Counted from the first letter of the stretch, positions 18,935-28,559 are shown. The stretch: DNA of 64,000 bases from Flavobacteriales bacterium 33_180_T64 (GCA_002162685.1 MAAQ01000008.1:1-64000), one strand, 5' to 3'. A program made the numbers and translations. The notes: a model not told the origin generated them from the letters alone.

Positions 18935-20656
18935 TTAATTAGGTACGACTAAGATTTCCACTCGTCTATTTTTACTTCTGTTTTTATCAGAGTCGTTTTT
19001 TACCAATGGTTTGGATTCTCCATAACCTTTTTCAACCCATTTAAAGTTTATACTTGGTATAAATTGTCTTAATGTTTTAGATACGCTTTTGGCTCTTGCC
19101 AAAGACAATGCATTGTTTGTAGATTCACTGCCTACATCATCGGTATGACCTTCAACGATTACTTTACCTTTTTTTAGTACAGTAATACTATGTACTAATT
19201 CTTTTAAGGCTTCAATGCCTTCATGTTTTAAAACACTTTTCCCAGAATCAAATAGCACTTGACTATCAAGATTTAAACGCATGGCAGAGCCTATGGCAGC
19301 AATGGCATCTACATCGGCACCTGCTAAGGCACTTTGCTTTTTTAAGTCTGTAAGCCGCACGTAATAGAATAGTTCACCTTGTTTTACAAATTTTTCAATA
19401 TCAACCTCTGCAACACCGCCATCTATCTTGCCTACTTTAATCCATTTTTTACCATCTTTTGAGATTTCTAAATTGGTAGGTTCTATTTGTCCGATTTCAA
19501 AAATGTATAAATCAGGACCATTTACATTGGTCAGAGCATTATCTGTAAACTGTATAGTGAGGCTTCCGCCAAGTCCTAGACTGTGAATTCCTGTAATATC
19601 CTCTGGAAGAAAACCTTTGATTACATCTGGTTCGTGCAATACATTTTTTACTTGCTGGGTCATTAATTGTGGATGATTGACCTTTACTACCTTATCTGCA
19701 AATGAGAGTTTGCCTAAGGGTAGGTAGACCGCTTTTTGCATGTGGCCTACATAGGTTCTGCCAATTTCTTCCCCAAAGTATAAATCGGGATTAAGTTGTT
19801 GAAATTTCTTCTTTGCAGTTTTAGCCTTTCTAACAAAGCTTTTATGAAAAATTTTGACGATTTTTTTCCGATGCTCTATAGTTACTTTGTATTTAGGACT
19901 AACCTTTAAATTACCTGAGGCAATGTCTTTTTCTGTTTTATTAAGTTCAGCAAGCAGTTGTTCAGCTTCTTTTACGCTATGCATTTGCCCAGATATTTTT
20001 TTTAGTGTCTTGATTTTTTCTTCTTCTTCAGGGCTTGCTTTAACTTCATTTTTGCGCTCTACATCTCTCATTACATAAGCCGCTTCCTTCAGATCTAGCT
20101 GTTCCATAACATTGGTGCCAGCCAAAGAATCTATCTTTTTTAATTTGGCCATAGTAGCTTCTGGTCCTGATTCTGCTTGTACTAAAAGAATAGCTTCTTC
20201 TAAAGAAACACCAGTAGATGTATTTTTAGATGCCAATTGCGCTTTTGATATTTTTCCTTTTAGAACAGGATCGTCTTGTTGGGCTTCCTCTCTGTCTTTT
20301 ATTGCTTGTTGAGCAAGTACCTTAAGGCTGTCTGGATTGTTAACCAGTTTTTCCATTTCTTCACGAGAAACGCCGCTTTGCTCTAACATATCAAGTAATG
20401 AAGCCGTGTCAAAATGGATTCCTGATCCCTCATTTTTTTCAGACTCTTCTAGTAGGTCTTTACTCATATTAAGAAGGTTGTTTAATTCAGAACTAGAATC
20501 TTCACTTGAAGCATCAACAGTTTCATTTATTAAAACCTCTGAGTCTGGGTTCGTTTTAGAAGATGAATTCACATCAGCATCTTTAGGTTTTTCTGACTTG
20601 TTACCACAGGAATATGCAGCAAAGACAAGTACTAAAAGGAAAATTATTTTTTTCAT
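18935..20656 (-). CDS. OmpA-family lipoprotein
   Basis: 573 residues. Lipoprotein signal with lipobox AAYSC (Cys17), then a long charged, helix-rich region (about 25-330). A beta domain follows (LGLGGSLTIQFTDNALTNVNGPDLYIFEIG ... EISKDGKKWIKVG ... AGADVDAIAAIG), a discoidin-like module known from other secreted proteins. The C-terminal OmpA domain (about 460-573: GHTDDVGSE, ARAKSV, KNRRVEILV) is expected to bind peptidoglycan. The protein should therefore link the outer membrane to the cell wall and could serve as base for the fibre proteins encoded next to it. Spacing of 9 and 13 bp to its neighbours. Confidence 0.9.
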   Translation of the reverse strand: MKKIIFLLVLVFAAYSCGNKSEKPKDADVNSSSKTNPDSEVLINETVDASSEDSSSELNNLLNMSKDLLEESEKNEGSGIHFDTASLLDMLEQSGVSREEMEKLVNNPDSLKVLAQQAIKDREEAQQDDPVLKGKISKAQLASKNTSTGVSLEEAILLVQAESGPEATMAKLKKIDSLAGTNVMEQLDLKEAAYVMRDVERKNEVKASPEEEEKIKTLKKISGQMHSVKEAEQLLAELNKTEKDIASGNLKVSPKYKVTIEHRKKIVKIFHKSFVRKAKTAKKKFQQLNPDLYFGEEIGRTYVGHMQKAVYLPLGKLSFADKVVKVNHPQLMTQQVKNVLHEPDVIKGFLPEDITGIHSLGLGGSLTIQFTDNALTNVNGPDLYIFEIGQIEPTNLEISKDGKKWIKVGKIDGGVAEVDIEKFVKQGELFYYVRLTDLKKQSALAGADVDAIAAIGSAMRLNLDSQVLFDSGKSVLKHEGIEALKELVHSITVLKKGKVIVEGHTDDVGSESTNNALSLARAKSVSKTLRQFIPSINFKWVEKGYGESKPLVKNDSDKNRSKNRRVEILVVPN

Positions 20657-20665
20657 AATTGTTCA

Positions 20666-22264
20666 TTATTTATAAATTCTTGACGCTTTTAATGCTTCTA
20701 AAACACTAAACATCTGTGCTTCATATCCAGCTCTGCTATTAAACCTACCATTTGGACCTCCGTAACATGCGCTAATGCCTTCAAGATCTTCCTCCATTGA
20801 TGCTATATACCCATCAAATCTTTCATTATAAACTTCTGTTAACTTATCCATTGATGGTCTCACTTTATAAAGTAAAATGGGACCCCAGGCCATCCCTCCG
20901 CCACCAGGAAGCGCAGACATTGCGTTACCATATTCTATCCATTGATTTAAGACGGTTACTCTTCTCAAATAGTATTTTTGCATAAAATCAAAATAAGCAC
21001 GATGTTTGGAGAAAGCGAGTAATGTTCGCTCTAGACATCGTTGGCAAGCTTGTATGTCTTCACAATAAAGCAGCATTTCGCCACCGCCGCCATCATCTCT
21101 ATCATAATCTTCATCATCTTGTGACAATAAATCAACTTGCTGCTGTAATTGTTGCACTTGCCGTCTTAGCGCGTCTAATTCCTCCTGAGTTATATCAACT
21201 GGCAGTGTTCTTTGATCACCCTCAGTATTTTCTCCAGGGCTATCTTCTCCATAATTTGTGCTAAACTCTTCATCTGAGGCTCCCATTCTTCTTGTAAGGT
21301 CTTCAACGTCTTGAGGTGATAATTCTATAGAATCTGGATTGGATTCTATACGTACTGGCCTAGTTTCTATAAAAGTACCAGACTCATCTAGAGGTATTGT
21401 TACATTTGTATCACGAACACGTGGTTTAAGTATAGGAACTGTTTTTTGACTTTCCACATTTTGAGTACTGTATTCATAAAAAACTGGTGAATTTCCTTGT
21501 CCATCAACGGGTACTAGTTTAGGTTCAAGCATTTGTGCATAGCAAAATTGTGTTGAACATAAAAGGGTGAGTATTAGTGTCGTGTGTTTTTGGCTTTTTC
21601 TTTTTAATAAAAAGACAGCAAGAAGAATGATAATAATTGATAAAAGCCCTATAATAATATAGTTAAGCGCGCTATTACCTCCATTTGAATTATTGTTTTC
21701 TCCGCTTGAGGGGGCAGAATAATTTGAATTATCATCTTCAAAAAGCTGACCACTAAAGCCCATTCTTCTCATATGTCGCACATATTCCTCTTTGTTATCT
21801 GTTACACGAATTAAAGATTGGGTGGAGGGAAACTGTAAGCCTACTTTTACGGTAATTAAATATGGAATTCCAGCCACTTTAGAAGATACGCCTAGTCCTG
21901 CTTCATTCATAGTTCTAAAGATTTTGTCTACAAACTTATCTCCATTTGTAGAGATTTTAGACTCCACGATGTCCCACTTATTTTTATGAAAACTGAGGTC
22001 AATATTATGGTCTGGAGCTTTAGAAATGATCCTAACCATTACCGGAGATTTAATATCGAGCCCACTTATAACAAATCGTTGCAGAGAATCTAAGCCGCCA
22101 GTAGCCCATTCTATGGCACCGGCACGGGTACCATCTTTTAATTTTTTGAGTTTAATTTCATGTGTTATTACTTTTCCAAATGGATCTATTAATTGTGCGT
22201 TACCAATAAAAGTTATTGTTAAAAAGGCAAGAATTAATAACAGTTTTATTTTATGAAATTCCAT
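20666..22264 (-). CDS. Membrane protein of unknown family, two-part architecture
   Basis: 532 residues, not recognised. It has an N-terminal signal peptide (LILAFLTITFIGNAQ), an exported domain of about 150 residues (DPFGKVITHEIKLKKL to RRMGFSGQ), an Asn/Ser-rich linker and a strong membrane span (about 202-220, LNYIIIGLLSIIIILLAVF) with KRKSQK behind it. Then comes a second hydrophobic stretch that looks like another signal peptide (TTLILTLLCSTQFCYAQ). The second half contains a Gln-rich coiled coil (ELDALRRQVQQLQQQVDLL) and a Cys-containing helical domain (YCEDIQACQRCLERTL). It reads like two secreted proteins fused in frame. Its place in the operon suggests an envelope-spanning part of the same machinery. 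Confidence 0.8.
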   Translation of the reverse strand: MEFHKIKLLLILAFLTITFIGNAQLIDPFGKVITHEIKLKKLKDGTRAGAIEWATGGLDSLQRFVISGLDIKSPVMVRIISKAPDHNIDLSFHKNKWDIVESKISTNGDKFVDKIFRTMNEAGLGVSSKVAGIPYLITVKVGLQFPSTQSLIRVTDNKEEYVRHMRRMGFSGQLFEDDNSNYSAPSSGENNNSNGGNSALNYIIIGLLSIIIILLAVFLLKRKSQKHTTLILTLLCSTQFCYAQMLEPKLVPVDGQGNSPVFYEYSTQNVESQKTVPILKPRVRDTNVTIPLDESGTFIETRPVRIESNPDSIELSPQDVEDLTRRMGASDEEFSTNYGEDSPGENTEGDQRTLPVDITQEELDALRRQVQQLQQQVDLLSQDDEDYDRDDGGGGEMLLYCEDIQACQRCLERTLLAFSKHRAYFDFMQKYYLRRVTVLNQWIEYGNAMSALPGGGGMAWGPILLYKVRPSMDKLTEVYNERFDGYIASMEEDLEGISACYGGPNGRFNSRAGYEAQMFSVLEALKASRIYK

Positions 22265-22282
22265 AGTTTTTATTTTGATTGG

Positions 22283-22873
22283 TTACTTAAATAAATTATC
22301 AGTATCAGAATATCCAATATTCTCAAATTTTAAACCTGTTATGGTTAGGACTGCGTTTTCAAGGTTTTTAAGGTTTTCTTTTTCATAATTAATATTGAGA
22401 TTTTTTATTTCTGCGGTACCTGAAGCACTAGATGCATTCGATAAATCGATACTTCCAGACAGTTCACTTTCTGGATGACGTTTTCGCGTTTCAGGTTTTA
22501 GATCATAATAGCAGGTGAATAGACTACCATCTTTTTTTGGGAATTTTAATTGTAACGATGCGGCTATGAGTTGAAAAGTATCAGCATCATAAGTTAATTG
22601 AAGATGTTCACTGCCTTTTTCTAGTTTCTTTTTGAAGGTAATTAAAGCTGTACGTTTTTTAGTTTTTGCGTGTGTTGATAAAATGCCTGAAGCTTTAGTA
22701 TAAGCCCAATCTATATCGTTTATTTTACATAGATAAGTAGTATTGCCTTTAGGTTTTACATTGGTTGTAATTTCTGTTATTTCGTCCTTTACAGTTTCAT
22801 TGGTATCTTTTTTTGTTTCCGATTTACAGGCAACTAATAGTAGTATTGCAATGAGTATTATGTATTTATACAT
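22283..22873 (-). CDS. Small lipoprotein, unknown function
   Basis: 196 residues with a lipoprotein signal (LIAILLLVACKSE; Cys16). The mature part is mostly beta strands (WAYTKASGILSTH, RTALITFKKKL, AASLQLKFPKKDGSLFTCYYDLKP, ELSGSIDLSNAS, NAVLTITGLKFENI). I know no named family for it. It lies between the S74 fibre gene (13 bp upstream) and the 532-residue membrane protein gene (18 bp downstream), so it is surely cotranscribed with them. Confidence 0.8.
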   Translation of the reverse strand: MYKYIILIAILLLVACKSETKKDTNETVKDEITEITTNVKPKGNTTYLCKINDIDWAYTKASGILSTHAKTKKRTALITFKKKLEKGSEHLQLTYDADTFQLIAASLQLKFPKKDGSLFTCYYDLKPETRKRHPESELSGSIDLSNASSASGTAEIKNLNINYEKENLKNLENAVLTITGLKFENIGYSDTDNLFK

Positions 22874-22886
22874 GGCTGTTTATGTT

Positions 22887-25247
22887 TTAGTTATTAATTG
22901 CTTCGAGATTTTCTAAACGTTTTAATAACGCTGACATTTGATCTTCGAACGTGTCGATTTTTGTGTTTTGTGAACCTATAATGTTTTGCTGTTCTTGTAG
23001 TGCTTTTATAAGAATAGGAATGAGTTCTGTATAAGATAATGCTAACACATCTACTTCCTTATTATAGTAGACTATGCTTGGAAATAATTCTTGTACCTCT
23101 TGTGATATTAAACCTAAATTACGTTTGGTATCTGTTTGGTCTTTCATGAGGTAACTTACGGGTTTAAGTTGCATTACTTTTTCTAGAGTTCCGTTATTTA
23201 AAGATGTGATGTCTTTTTTTACTCTTCTGTCTGATGCTTGTACATAAGCACCGCTTGTAGCATTCCAAGAGCCTTTAAAAACTCCATTTCTATATAGGTT
23301 TAAGTAGCTAGTAGTATGAAACTGCCAAGCGTTATTAGTATCTGTATTTAAAACACTTAATGATTGGGATAATGCAGAACCATTTGTATGCGCGACTTCC
23401 AATAAACTAGCTGGTTGGTGTCTGCCAATACCAACCTTACCATTTTTTAAAACGGTTAAAGCATTGCTTCTAGAACTATTCTTCCCATTACCAATTTCGA
23501 ACAAAGGGTCTGTTTCTACCCAACTTAAAGTTGAACCTGGGTTATTAGGAACACCTGCATATCCACCACCAATATTAAGTCTCCCAATAGCAACTGACGA
23601 AAAAGATTCAGAAATAGTTCCAACTCCTAATGCTGTCGAATATATTCCAGATGCATTTGTCTCTATACCAATTGCGGTTGAATTTTTTCCAGAGGCAGTT
23701 GCATTTCTCCCAAATGCTACTGAATGCTCACCAGTTGCTCCACGAGTTGTTGATTGATTATGACTAACGCTTAAATCTACAGCGTCTTCACCTATATTTC
23801 CATGATTTGCAGGTTCTGTACCAATCAATCGCCAACCTATATTGCCTCCTTCAGTAATTTTTTCAAGGCCTGAATTACTAAGGTGGCTTAAACTTATAGA
23901 AGTATTTGAACTCCCATGACTTATACTTAAATTGTTTGTCGCTTGACTATAGGCAAAGGAATATTGGTAGTTGAAATCTGAGAACTCTTTTGTAACCAAT
24001 GCTTTGTCATCTATAATTTCTGCTATATCAAAACTTGGTGCAGTAATAGTCCCATTTTTTAAAACTGTTAAGGCATTGCTTCTATTACTACTATTTAAGC
24101 CATTGCCAATAACAAATAAACGATCTGTTGCTGTATCAGTTGGCGTGTAGTCTGTATTATATCGACCTATAGCGGTTTCAGAAGAAGATGGTGCAGTAGT
24201 ACTAACTCCTAAAGCTGTTGAAGCATAACCAGAAGCATTTGTTTCACTACCAGCAGCAAATGATTGACTTCCAAAGGCTATAGTTCCATTTCCAAAAGCT
24301 GTTGAATAGTTACCAATATTATCATAATTCCACTCATCACCTGCTGTAAATGAAACTTTACCTGCTCTAAAAGCGCCTTTTTGACCGCTAAAAAAGAATT
24401 TTACATCGTCGTTTTGTGTTGTTGGGTCATCATCAAATTGAGAATTACCAATAATAAAATCGACACCAGAGCCAAAACCTACATTTAGTGTTAAAGCATT
24501 TTTCCTTTCAGGACCACTTCCAACATCTGGAGATCCATTTCCTACAGCAAAAATTGTACTTGCGTTATCCACGTTATATGCTCCTAATGCTGTAGAATTA
24601 GCTCCACTTGCTATAGTACCATTACCCATAGCCATCGAATAAGAGCCTGAAACTTTTGTATTTAACCCTGCGGCAAAAGACGCAAAAGCTGTAGCTCCAT
24701 TCTCGTTTGTATTAATCTGCTGGTGGCTTAAATCTACAGCCCATTGTCCTGTATCTCCATAGTTATTTGTATCTGTATTTAACAATCTCCAACCTGTATT
24801 TCCATTTTCCGTAATTTTTTCTAAACCACTAACATTGGCTGCAGTTGTGGCATGCTTTGCATAAGGGACAGCCTTAAACTCAGTAGTTCCCATATCTTCA
24901 AAATTTAGTCCGCCAGTAATGTCTATTCCTACTTGTAGGTAATGCGAATGGCTCCTCCAATCTATGTCATTAAACAACCCATAACTTAAAGATTGTGTAC
25001 CTTCACCAATATTGGCAATGACGATACCGTTAGTATCAGTCATAACTGTATAATGGGTTTCTTGAGACTCAATATTGCCACCTGTAAGCGCATCTAATAT
25101 GGTAAACCGGATGGCTACATTTTGATTGCCAACTACATTTCCCAGATTGTCTTTAATAAGAGCTTTGTAATTAATGCCTTGTTGTGCCGTTGCTGTATAG
25201 GTTAGTAATAATACCAACCCTAAAATGAGATGCTTAGGTGTTTTCAT
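22887..25247 (-). CDS. Phage-fibre-like surface protein with Peptidase_S74 chaperone domain
   Basis: 786 residues with signal peptide (LILGLVLLLTYTATA-Q). The N-terminal domain (QQGINYKALIKD to TTEFKAVPYAKHA) is shared with the 482-residue head-repeat protein. The middle holds several beta-roll units (SMAMGNGTIASGANSTALGAY; NSTAIGIETNASGIYSTALG) and two copies of a GLEKITE...NTGWRL / NIGWRL segment. The C-terminal about 120 residues, from ASDRRVKKDI to LGLISQEVQELFP and a closing coiled coil, are a Peptidase_S74 intramolecular chaperone, which in phage fibres trimerises the shaft and then cuts itself off before the Ser of SDRR. Trimer formation and self-cleavage are inferred from the family. 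First gene of the island operon. Confidence 0.92.
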   Translation of the reverse strand: MKTPKHLILGLVLLLTYTATAQQGINYKALIKDNLGNVVGNQNVAIRFTILDALTGGNIESQETHYTVMTDTNGIVIANIGEGTQSLSYGLFNDIDWRSHSHYLQVGIDITGGLNFEDMGTTEFKAVPYAKHATTAANVSGLEKITENGNTGWRLLNTDTNNYGDTGQWAVDLSHQQINTNENGATAFASFAAGLNTKVSGSYSMAMGNGTIASGANSTALGAYNVDNASTIFAVGNGSPDVGSGPERKNALTLNVGFGSGVDFIIGNSQFDDDPTTQNDDVKFFFSGQKGAFRAGKVSFTAGDEWNYDNIGNYSTAFGNGTIAFGSQSFAAGSETNASGYASTALGVSTTAPSSSETAIGRYNTDYTPTDTATDRLFVIGNGLNSSNRSNALTVLKNGTITAPSFDIAEIIDDKALVTKEFSDFNYQYSFAYSQATNNLSISHGSSNTSISLSHLSNSGLEKITEGGNIGWRLIGTEPANHGNIGEDAVDLSVSHNQSTTRGATGEHSVAFGRNATASGKNSTAIGIETNASGIYSTALGVGTISESFSSVAIGRLNIGGGYAGVPNNPGSTLSWVETDPLFEIGNGKNSSRSNALTVLKNGKVGIGRHQPASLLEVAHTNGSALSQSLSVLNTDTNNAWQFHTTSYLNLYRNGVFKGSWNATSGAYVQASDRRVKKDITSLNNGTLEKVMQLKPVSYLMKDQTDTKRNLGLISQEVQELFPSIVYYNKEVDVLALSYTELIPILIKALQEQQNIIGSQNTKIDTFEDQMSALLKRLENLEAINN

Positions 25248-25254
25248 TATTTCG

Positions 25255-25404
25255 CTAATTTTTTTTGAACTTTGTTTTTTTTATTACTTTATTTTTATTT
25301 ATAATTTTTAAAGTGTAAACGCCTTTCTTCAAATTATTTACATTTATATATATATTATCTGAGGGTACAACTTGTAATTTTCCTTCATATTTTTTTTTTT
25401 TCAT
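25255..25404 (-). pseudogene. Orphan T9SS type A sorting-domain remnant
   Basis: A 49-codon frame, ATG at 25404 to TAG at 25255, too short for routine calling. The product begins MKKKK (from a run of 12 A) and continues with YEGKLQVVPSDNIYINVNNL, KKGVYTLKIIN and KVIKKTK, the second half of a type A T9SS sorting domain. An in-frame stop stands four codons upstream of the ATG, so no cargo domain remains. It ends 7 bp before the S74 gene start. Most likely it is the left-over 3' end of a deleted secreted-protein gene; translation is possible but not shown. Confidence 0.6.
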
Positions 25405-25476
25405 ATGAATGTTTTATTCCGTTTTTTGAATAAACTAAAATATTGGTAGTAAATGTATTACACTATAAATGGGAAG

Positions 25477-25515
25477 GTTGTAACTCATGTAACAAAAGTT
25501 ATAACTCATGTAACA
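25477..25515. promoter_or_regulatory. Direct-repeat operator upstream of the island operon
   Basis: Two 18-bp copies, GTTGTAACTCATGTAACA at 25477 and GTTATAACTCATGTAACA at 25498, repeat with a 21-bp period, two helical turns. Each holds two (T/A)GTAAC-like half-sites 9 bp apart. They lie between the regulator gene and the operon, about 230 bp upstream of the S74 gene. AraC-type regulators bind such direct repeats, so the neighbouring kinase/AraC protein is the likely binder. Confidence 0.6.
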
Positions 25516-25549
25516 TGGTTGAAAAAAGGAAAAAACCTGGTTGTATAAA

Positions 25550-25575
25550 AAGAAAAACCTCCTTAAAAAGGAGGT
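25550..25575 (-). terminator. Terminator of the hybrid regulator gene
   Basis: An 8-bp stem ACCTCCTT / AAGGAGGT with a 3-nt loop is followed on the minus strand by TTTTTCTTTTT. It lies 27 bp after the regulator stop codon, so the operon beyond it needs its own promoter. Confidence 0.85.
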
Positions 25576-25601
25576 CAATACTATAATGTATGTAGTAGAA
25601 G

Positions 25602-28559
25602 CTAACTTTTATTAATGTACTCTGTTGGTGTACAATGATACATCTCTTTAAAACATTTACTAAAATAGGCATGGTCATTAAAGCCAACACTATAACCAAC
25701 TTGAGACACATTGATTTTAGATTTTTTTAATAATTGTGCTGCTAGTTTTAAACGTTGAGAACGAATAAATTCTGTTGCCGATAACCCCGTTAATGCTTTT
25801 AGTTTTCTGTGTAATTGCATCCTGCTCATACCAAGTGTATTACTAAAATCTTCAATACTAAATGAAGATTCTATTAGTTTATTGTCTAATACTTTTTGCA
25901 AACGCTTTAAGAATTGTTCATCAATAGGTGTGATGGCAACATCTTTAGGTCTTAAAATTACTTCTTGACTGTAACGCAGTTGTAATTTTTTTCTAATTTC
26001 TATTAATTTTTCAACTCGTAAGTGCAATAATTCTTCATTAAAGGGCTTGGTTACATAATCATCTGCACCTGTTTTTACACCTTCAATTTTATTTTCTTCG
26101 CCTGCTTTTGCTGTGAGTAATATAATAGGAATATGACTTGTACGCTCGTCTGCCTTTAAGGTATTACATAGGTCAATTCCGTTTTTAATGGGCATCATAA
26201 TATCACTAATGATGATATCTGGTATATGCTCTATGGCTAAATCTACACCTTCTTGACCATCTTTGGCTTTTAAAATTGTATAGGTGCTTTTAAATAAATG
26301 ACTTACATATGTTCTTATATCGGCATTATCGTCTACAATTAATAAAATAGGATTTTCTTCTTTTTCTTCTACATCATTACCAATTTCAATAGTATTATAA
26401 GCTTGCTTGTCACTTATTTCTTGCTTAGATTTTATACTTACATCTTGAGATACAAACTCGTTTTTCGCAAAACTCTCTTTACCAATTGGGATGACTACTT
26501 TAAAAGTTGTCCAATCATTTGGTATGCTTTCAACGGTAATAGACCCTTTATGTAAAGCCACCAATTCTTTTACTAATGCCAAACCAATACCAACACCTTG
26601 AGCATTCTCATTGATTTGATAAAAACGTTCAAAAATAGTAGTAATATCTTCTTTAGATAATCCTTTCCCTGTATTTTTAACAGCGAAATGTAATGCGTTC
26701 TTTTTTATAGTAATATTACAAACAATAGCACCTTTTTCTGGAGTATATTTTATAGCATTTGAGAGTAGGTTTACTACTATTTTCTCCATAATATCGACAT
26801 CAAAATAGGTGTCAACTTCGGTAGGGTTATGATGTATTATATAATCTATTTCTTTTTCATGTGCTTTAAATGTAAACCCATCAGCTAACGAACCTATAAA
26901 AGGAGTCAACCTATTTTCAGAAACTTTTAATTGCAAATTGCCAGCTTCAATTTTTGAAATATCTAGTAGTTGATCTACCAAAGAGAGCAATCTAGTAGAG
27001 TTTCGATGCATCATTTTAAAGGTTGATTTATCCTCTTCCTTTAAATTGTCTTTTAGCAACTGACTTTGCAAGGGGCCAGAAATCATGGTCAATGGCGTAC
27101 GAAACTCATGTGAAATATTAGCGAAAAAATTTGACTTTGCCTTGTCTAACTCTTGTAACTTCTTTGTCGTTTTTTGACGATTACGGAATAAAAAGAAAAA
27201 GAACAAACCTGCCAAAGATGTTAATCCTGCAACTCCTAATAATTGATTACGTTGATTTTTTTGTTGTTGCTCAACCAATTCATTTTGAGATTTTAAAATG
27301 ACAATTTGTTGTTCCTTCTTTTCTGTTTGATATTTGGCTTCTAGTTCTTTAGTTATTGCAATATTATTCTTTTTATAGATACTATCATTAATCTGCAAAT
27401 AAAGTTGGCTGTACTTCAGAGCATTTTTATAATCCTTTTTTCCTATATAGGCATTAGTTAGTCCTTTCTTTACTTCTTTATTATGAGCAATAAAAAAATC
27501 ATTTTCATTTTTATTAATAATACCATAAGCTTTATTGAAAAAAATTATTGCTTTTTCATATTGCTTCATATCTAAATATAATTGACCTCCATTTAAATAA
27601 AAAGACACAAAATCGTCTTTACCTTCTGAGTTTATTAAATTTTCTTCAACGTCTTTTAAAACTATTTCTGCTTTTTTATAATCTCCTATTGCAGAATAAG
27701 AATTAATTAACCTAGTTTGTGAATCTATCAATCGAAAATCGTCTCCATAACCTTGGTAAAAAACTATTGCTTTTTCAAAATTAGAAATGGCTTGCTTATG
27801 TTCATCAATTGAGCTAAAGTAAATTCCTTTCAATATGTAGTTATAGCCAACTCCTTCTTTATCATTTAAGCGTTGATATATTTTATTACTTTTCTCTATA
27901 TAAATTATCGCTTTTTTATCCTTTATATCTGTGTAAATCGAGCCAATGTTATCATAACTATTAGCTAAAAATCGATCTTCTTCTTTATTTAAAGTGTAAA
28001 GTGAATCTGCTACTAAATAATATTTTAATGATAAATTAAAATCAGTCTTCTTATAAAATTGATTACCCAACATAATGTTAGATGAAGCTATTAGATGCCA
28101 ATCTTTTGTTTTATTAGCAGCTTCTAATGCTAATTTACCATACTTTTCTGCGTCTCCGTAATTGAAATTTCTGCTACTTAATATTGCCAATTTCCTATAT
28201 AAATCCGACTTTAGATTATTGTCTTCCAGTTTTAATGCAATACTAAGTGCCTTTTCAGTAAAATATAGAGAGCTGTCAAGCTGAGATTTATAATAATAAT
28301 ATCTGGAAGAAATGTTAAAAGTGTTGATTAAATCTTTTTCAGTTTTACTTGGAAGTTCTACAATTCTATTTTTATAAACCTTCGCAGAATCTAAATTAGT
28401 AAATAAATAGTCGTTAAAAATTTCAATTAAAACTTCTAATTTAATTTTGTTATCAATACTCTTACTTAACTCGATTTTTAAAGAATCTATTCTTTGTTTA
28501 TCTTGCCCAAAAGATGAAATTGATATAAATAGTAAAAGTAAGGTGGTTAAATATTTCAT
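25602..28559 (-). CDS. Hybrid two-component system: TPR sensor kinase, receiver and AraC domain
   Basis: About 985 residues from the chosen start MKYLTTLLLLFISISSFG (an ATG at 28574 would add five residues before the signal peptide). In order: signal peptide, periplasmic TPR-type sensor (about 40-420), coiled coil, membrane span (LLGVAGLTSLAGLFFFFLF), HisKA with phospho-accepting His484 (ANISHEFRTPL), HATPase (NLLSNAIKYTPEKG), receiver with phospho-Asp786 (ISDIMMP), and an AraC helix-turn-helix (FSNTLGMSRMQLHRKLKALTG; VSQVGYSVGFNDHAYFSKCFKE). It should turn an envelope signal directly into transcription control. The TPR sensor differs from the Reg_prop propeller of polysaccharide-type HTCS. 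Its own terminator separates it from the operon it probably controls. Confidence 0.95.
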   Translation of the reverse strand: MKYLTTLLLLFISISSFGQDKQRIDSLKIELSKSIDNKIKLEVLIEIFNDYLFTNLDSAKVYKNRIVELPSKTEKDLINTFNISSRYYYYKSQLDSSLYFTEKALSIALKLEDNNLKSDLYRKLAILSSRNFNYGDAEKYGKLALEAANKTKDWHLIASSNIMLGNQFYKKTDFNLSLKYYLVADSLYTLNKEEDRFLANSYDNIGSIYTDIKDKKAIIYIEKSNKIYQRLNDKEGVGYNYILKGIYFSSIDEHKQAISNFEKAIVFYQGYGDDFRLIDSQTRLINSYSAIGDYKKAEIVLKDVEENLINSEGKDDFVSFYLNGGQLYLDMKQYEKAIIFFNKAYGIINKNENDFFIAHNKEVKKGLTNAYIGKKDYKNALKYSQLYLQINDSIYKKNNIAITKELEAKYQTEKKEQQIVILKSQNELVEQQQKNQRNQLLGVAGLTSLAGLFFFFLFRNRQKTTKKLQELDKAKSNFFANISHEFRTPLTMISGPLQSQLLKDNLKEEDKSTFKMMHRNSTRLLSLVDQLLDISKIEAGNLQLKVSENRLTPFIGSLADGFTFKAHEKEIDYIIHHNPTEVDTYFDVDIMEKIVVNLLSNAIKYTPEKGAIVCNITIKKNALHFAVKNTGKGLSKEDITTIFERFYQINENAQGVGIGLALVKELVALHKGSITVESIPNDWTTFKVVIPIGKESFAKNEFVSQDVSIKSKQEISDKQAYNTIEIGNDVEEKEENPILLIVDDNADIRTYVSHLFKSTYTILKAKDGQEGVDLAIEHIPDIIISDIMMPIKNGIDLCNTLKADERTSHIPIILLTAKAGEENKIEGVKTGADDYVTKPFNEELLHLRVEKLIEIRKKLQLRYSQEVILRPKDVAITPIDEQFLKRLQKVLDNKLIESSFSIEDFSNTLGMSRMQLHRKLKALTGLSATEFIRSQRLKLAAQLLKKSKINVSQVGYSVGFNDHAYFSKCFKEMYHCTPTEYINKS

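Noticed and set aside
20337-20675. 112-codon plus-strand frame opposite the OmpA-like gene
   Set aside because: Low-complexity Ser-rich antisense translation; the minus-strand lipoprotein is clearly the real gene.
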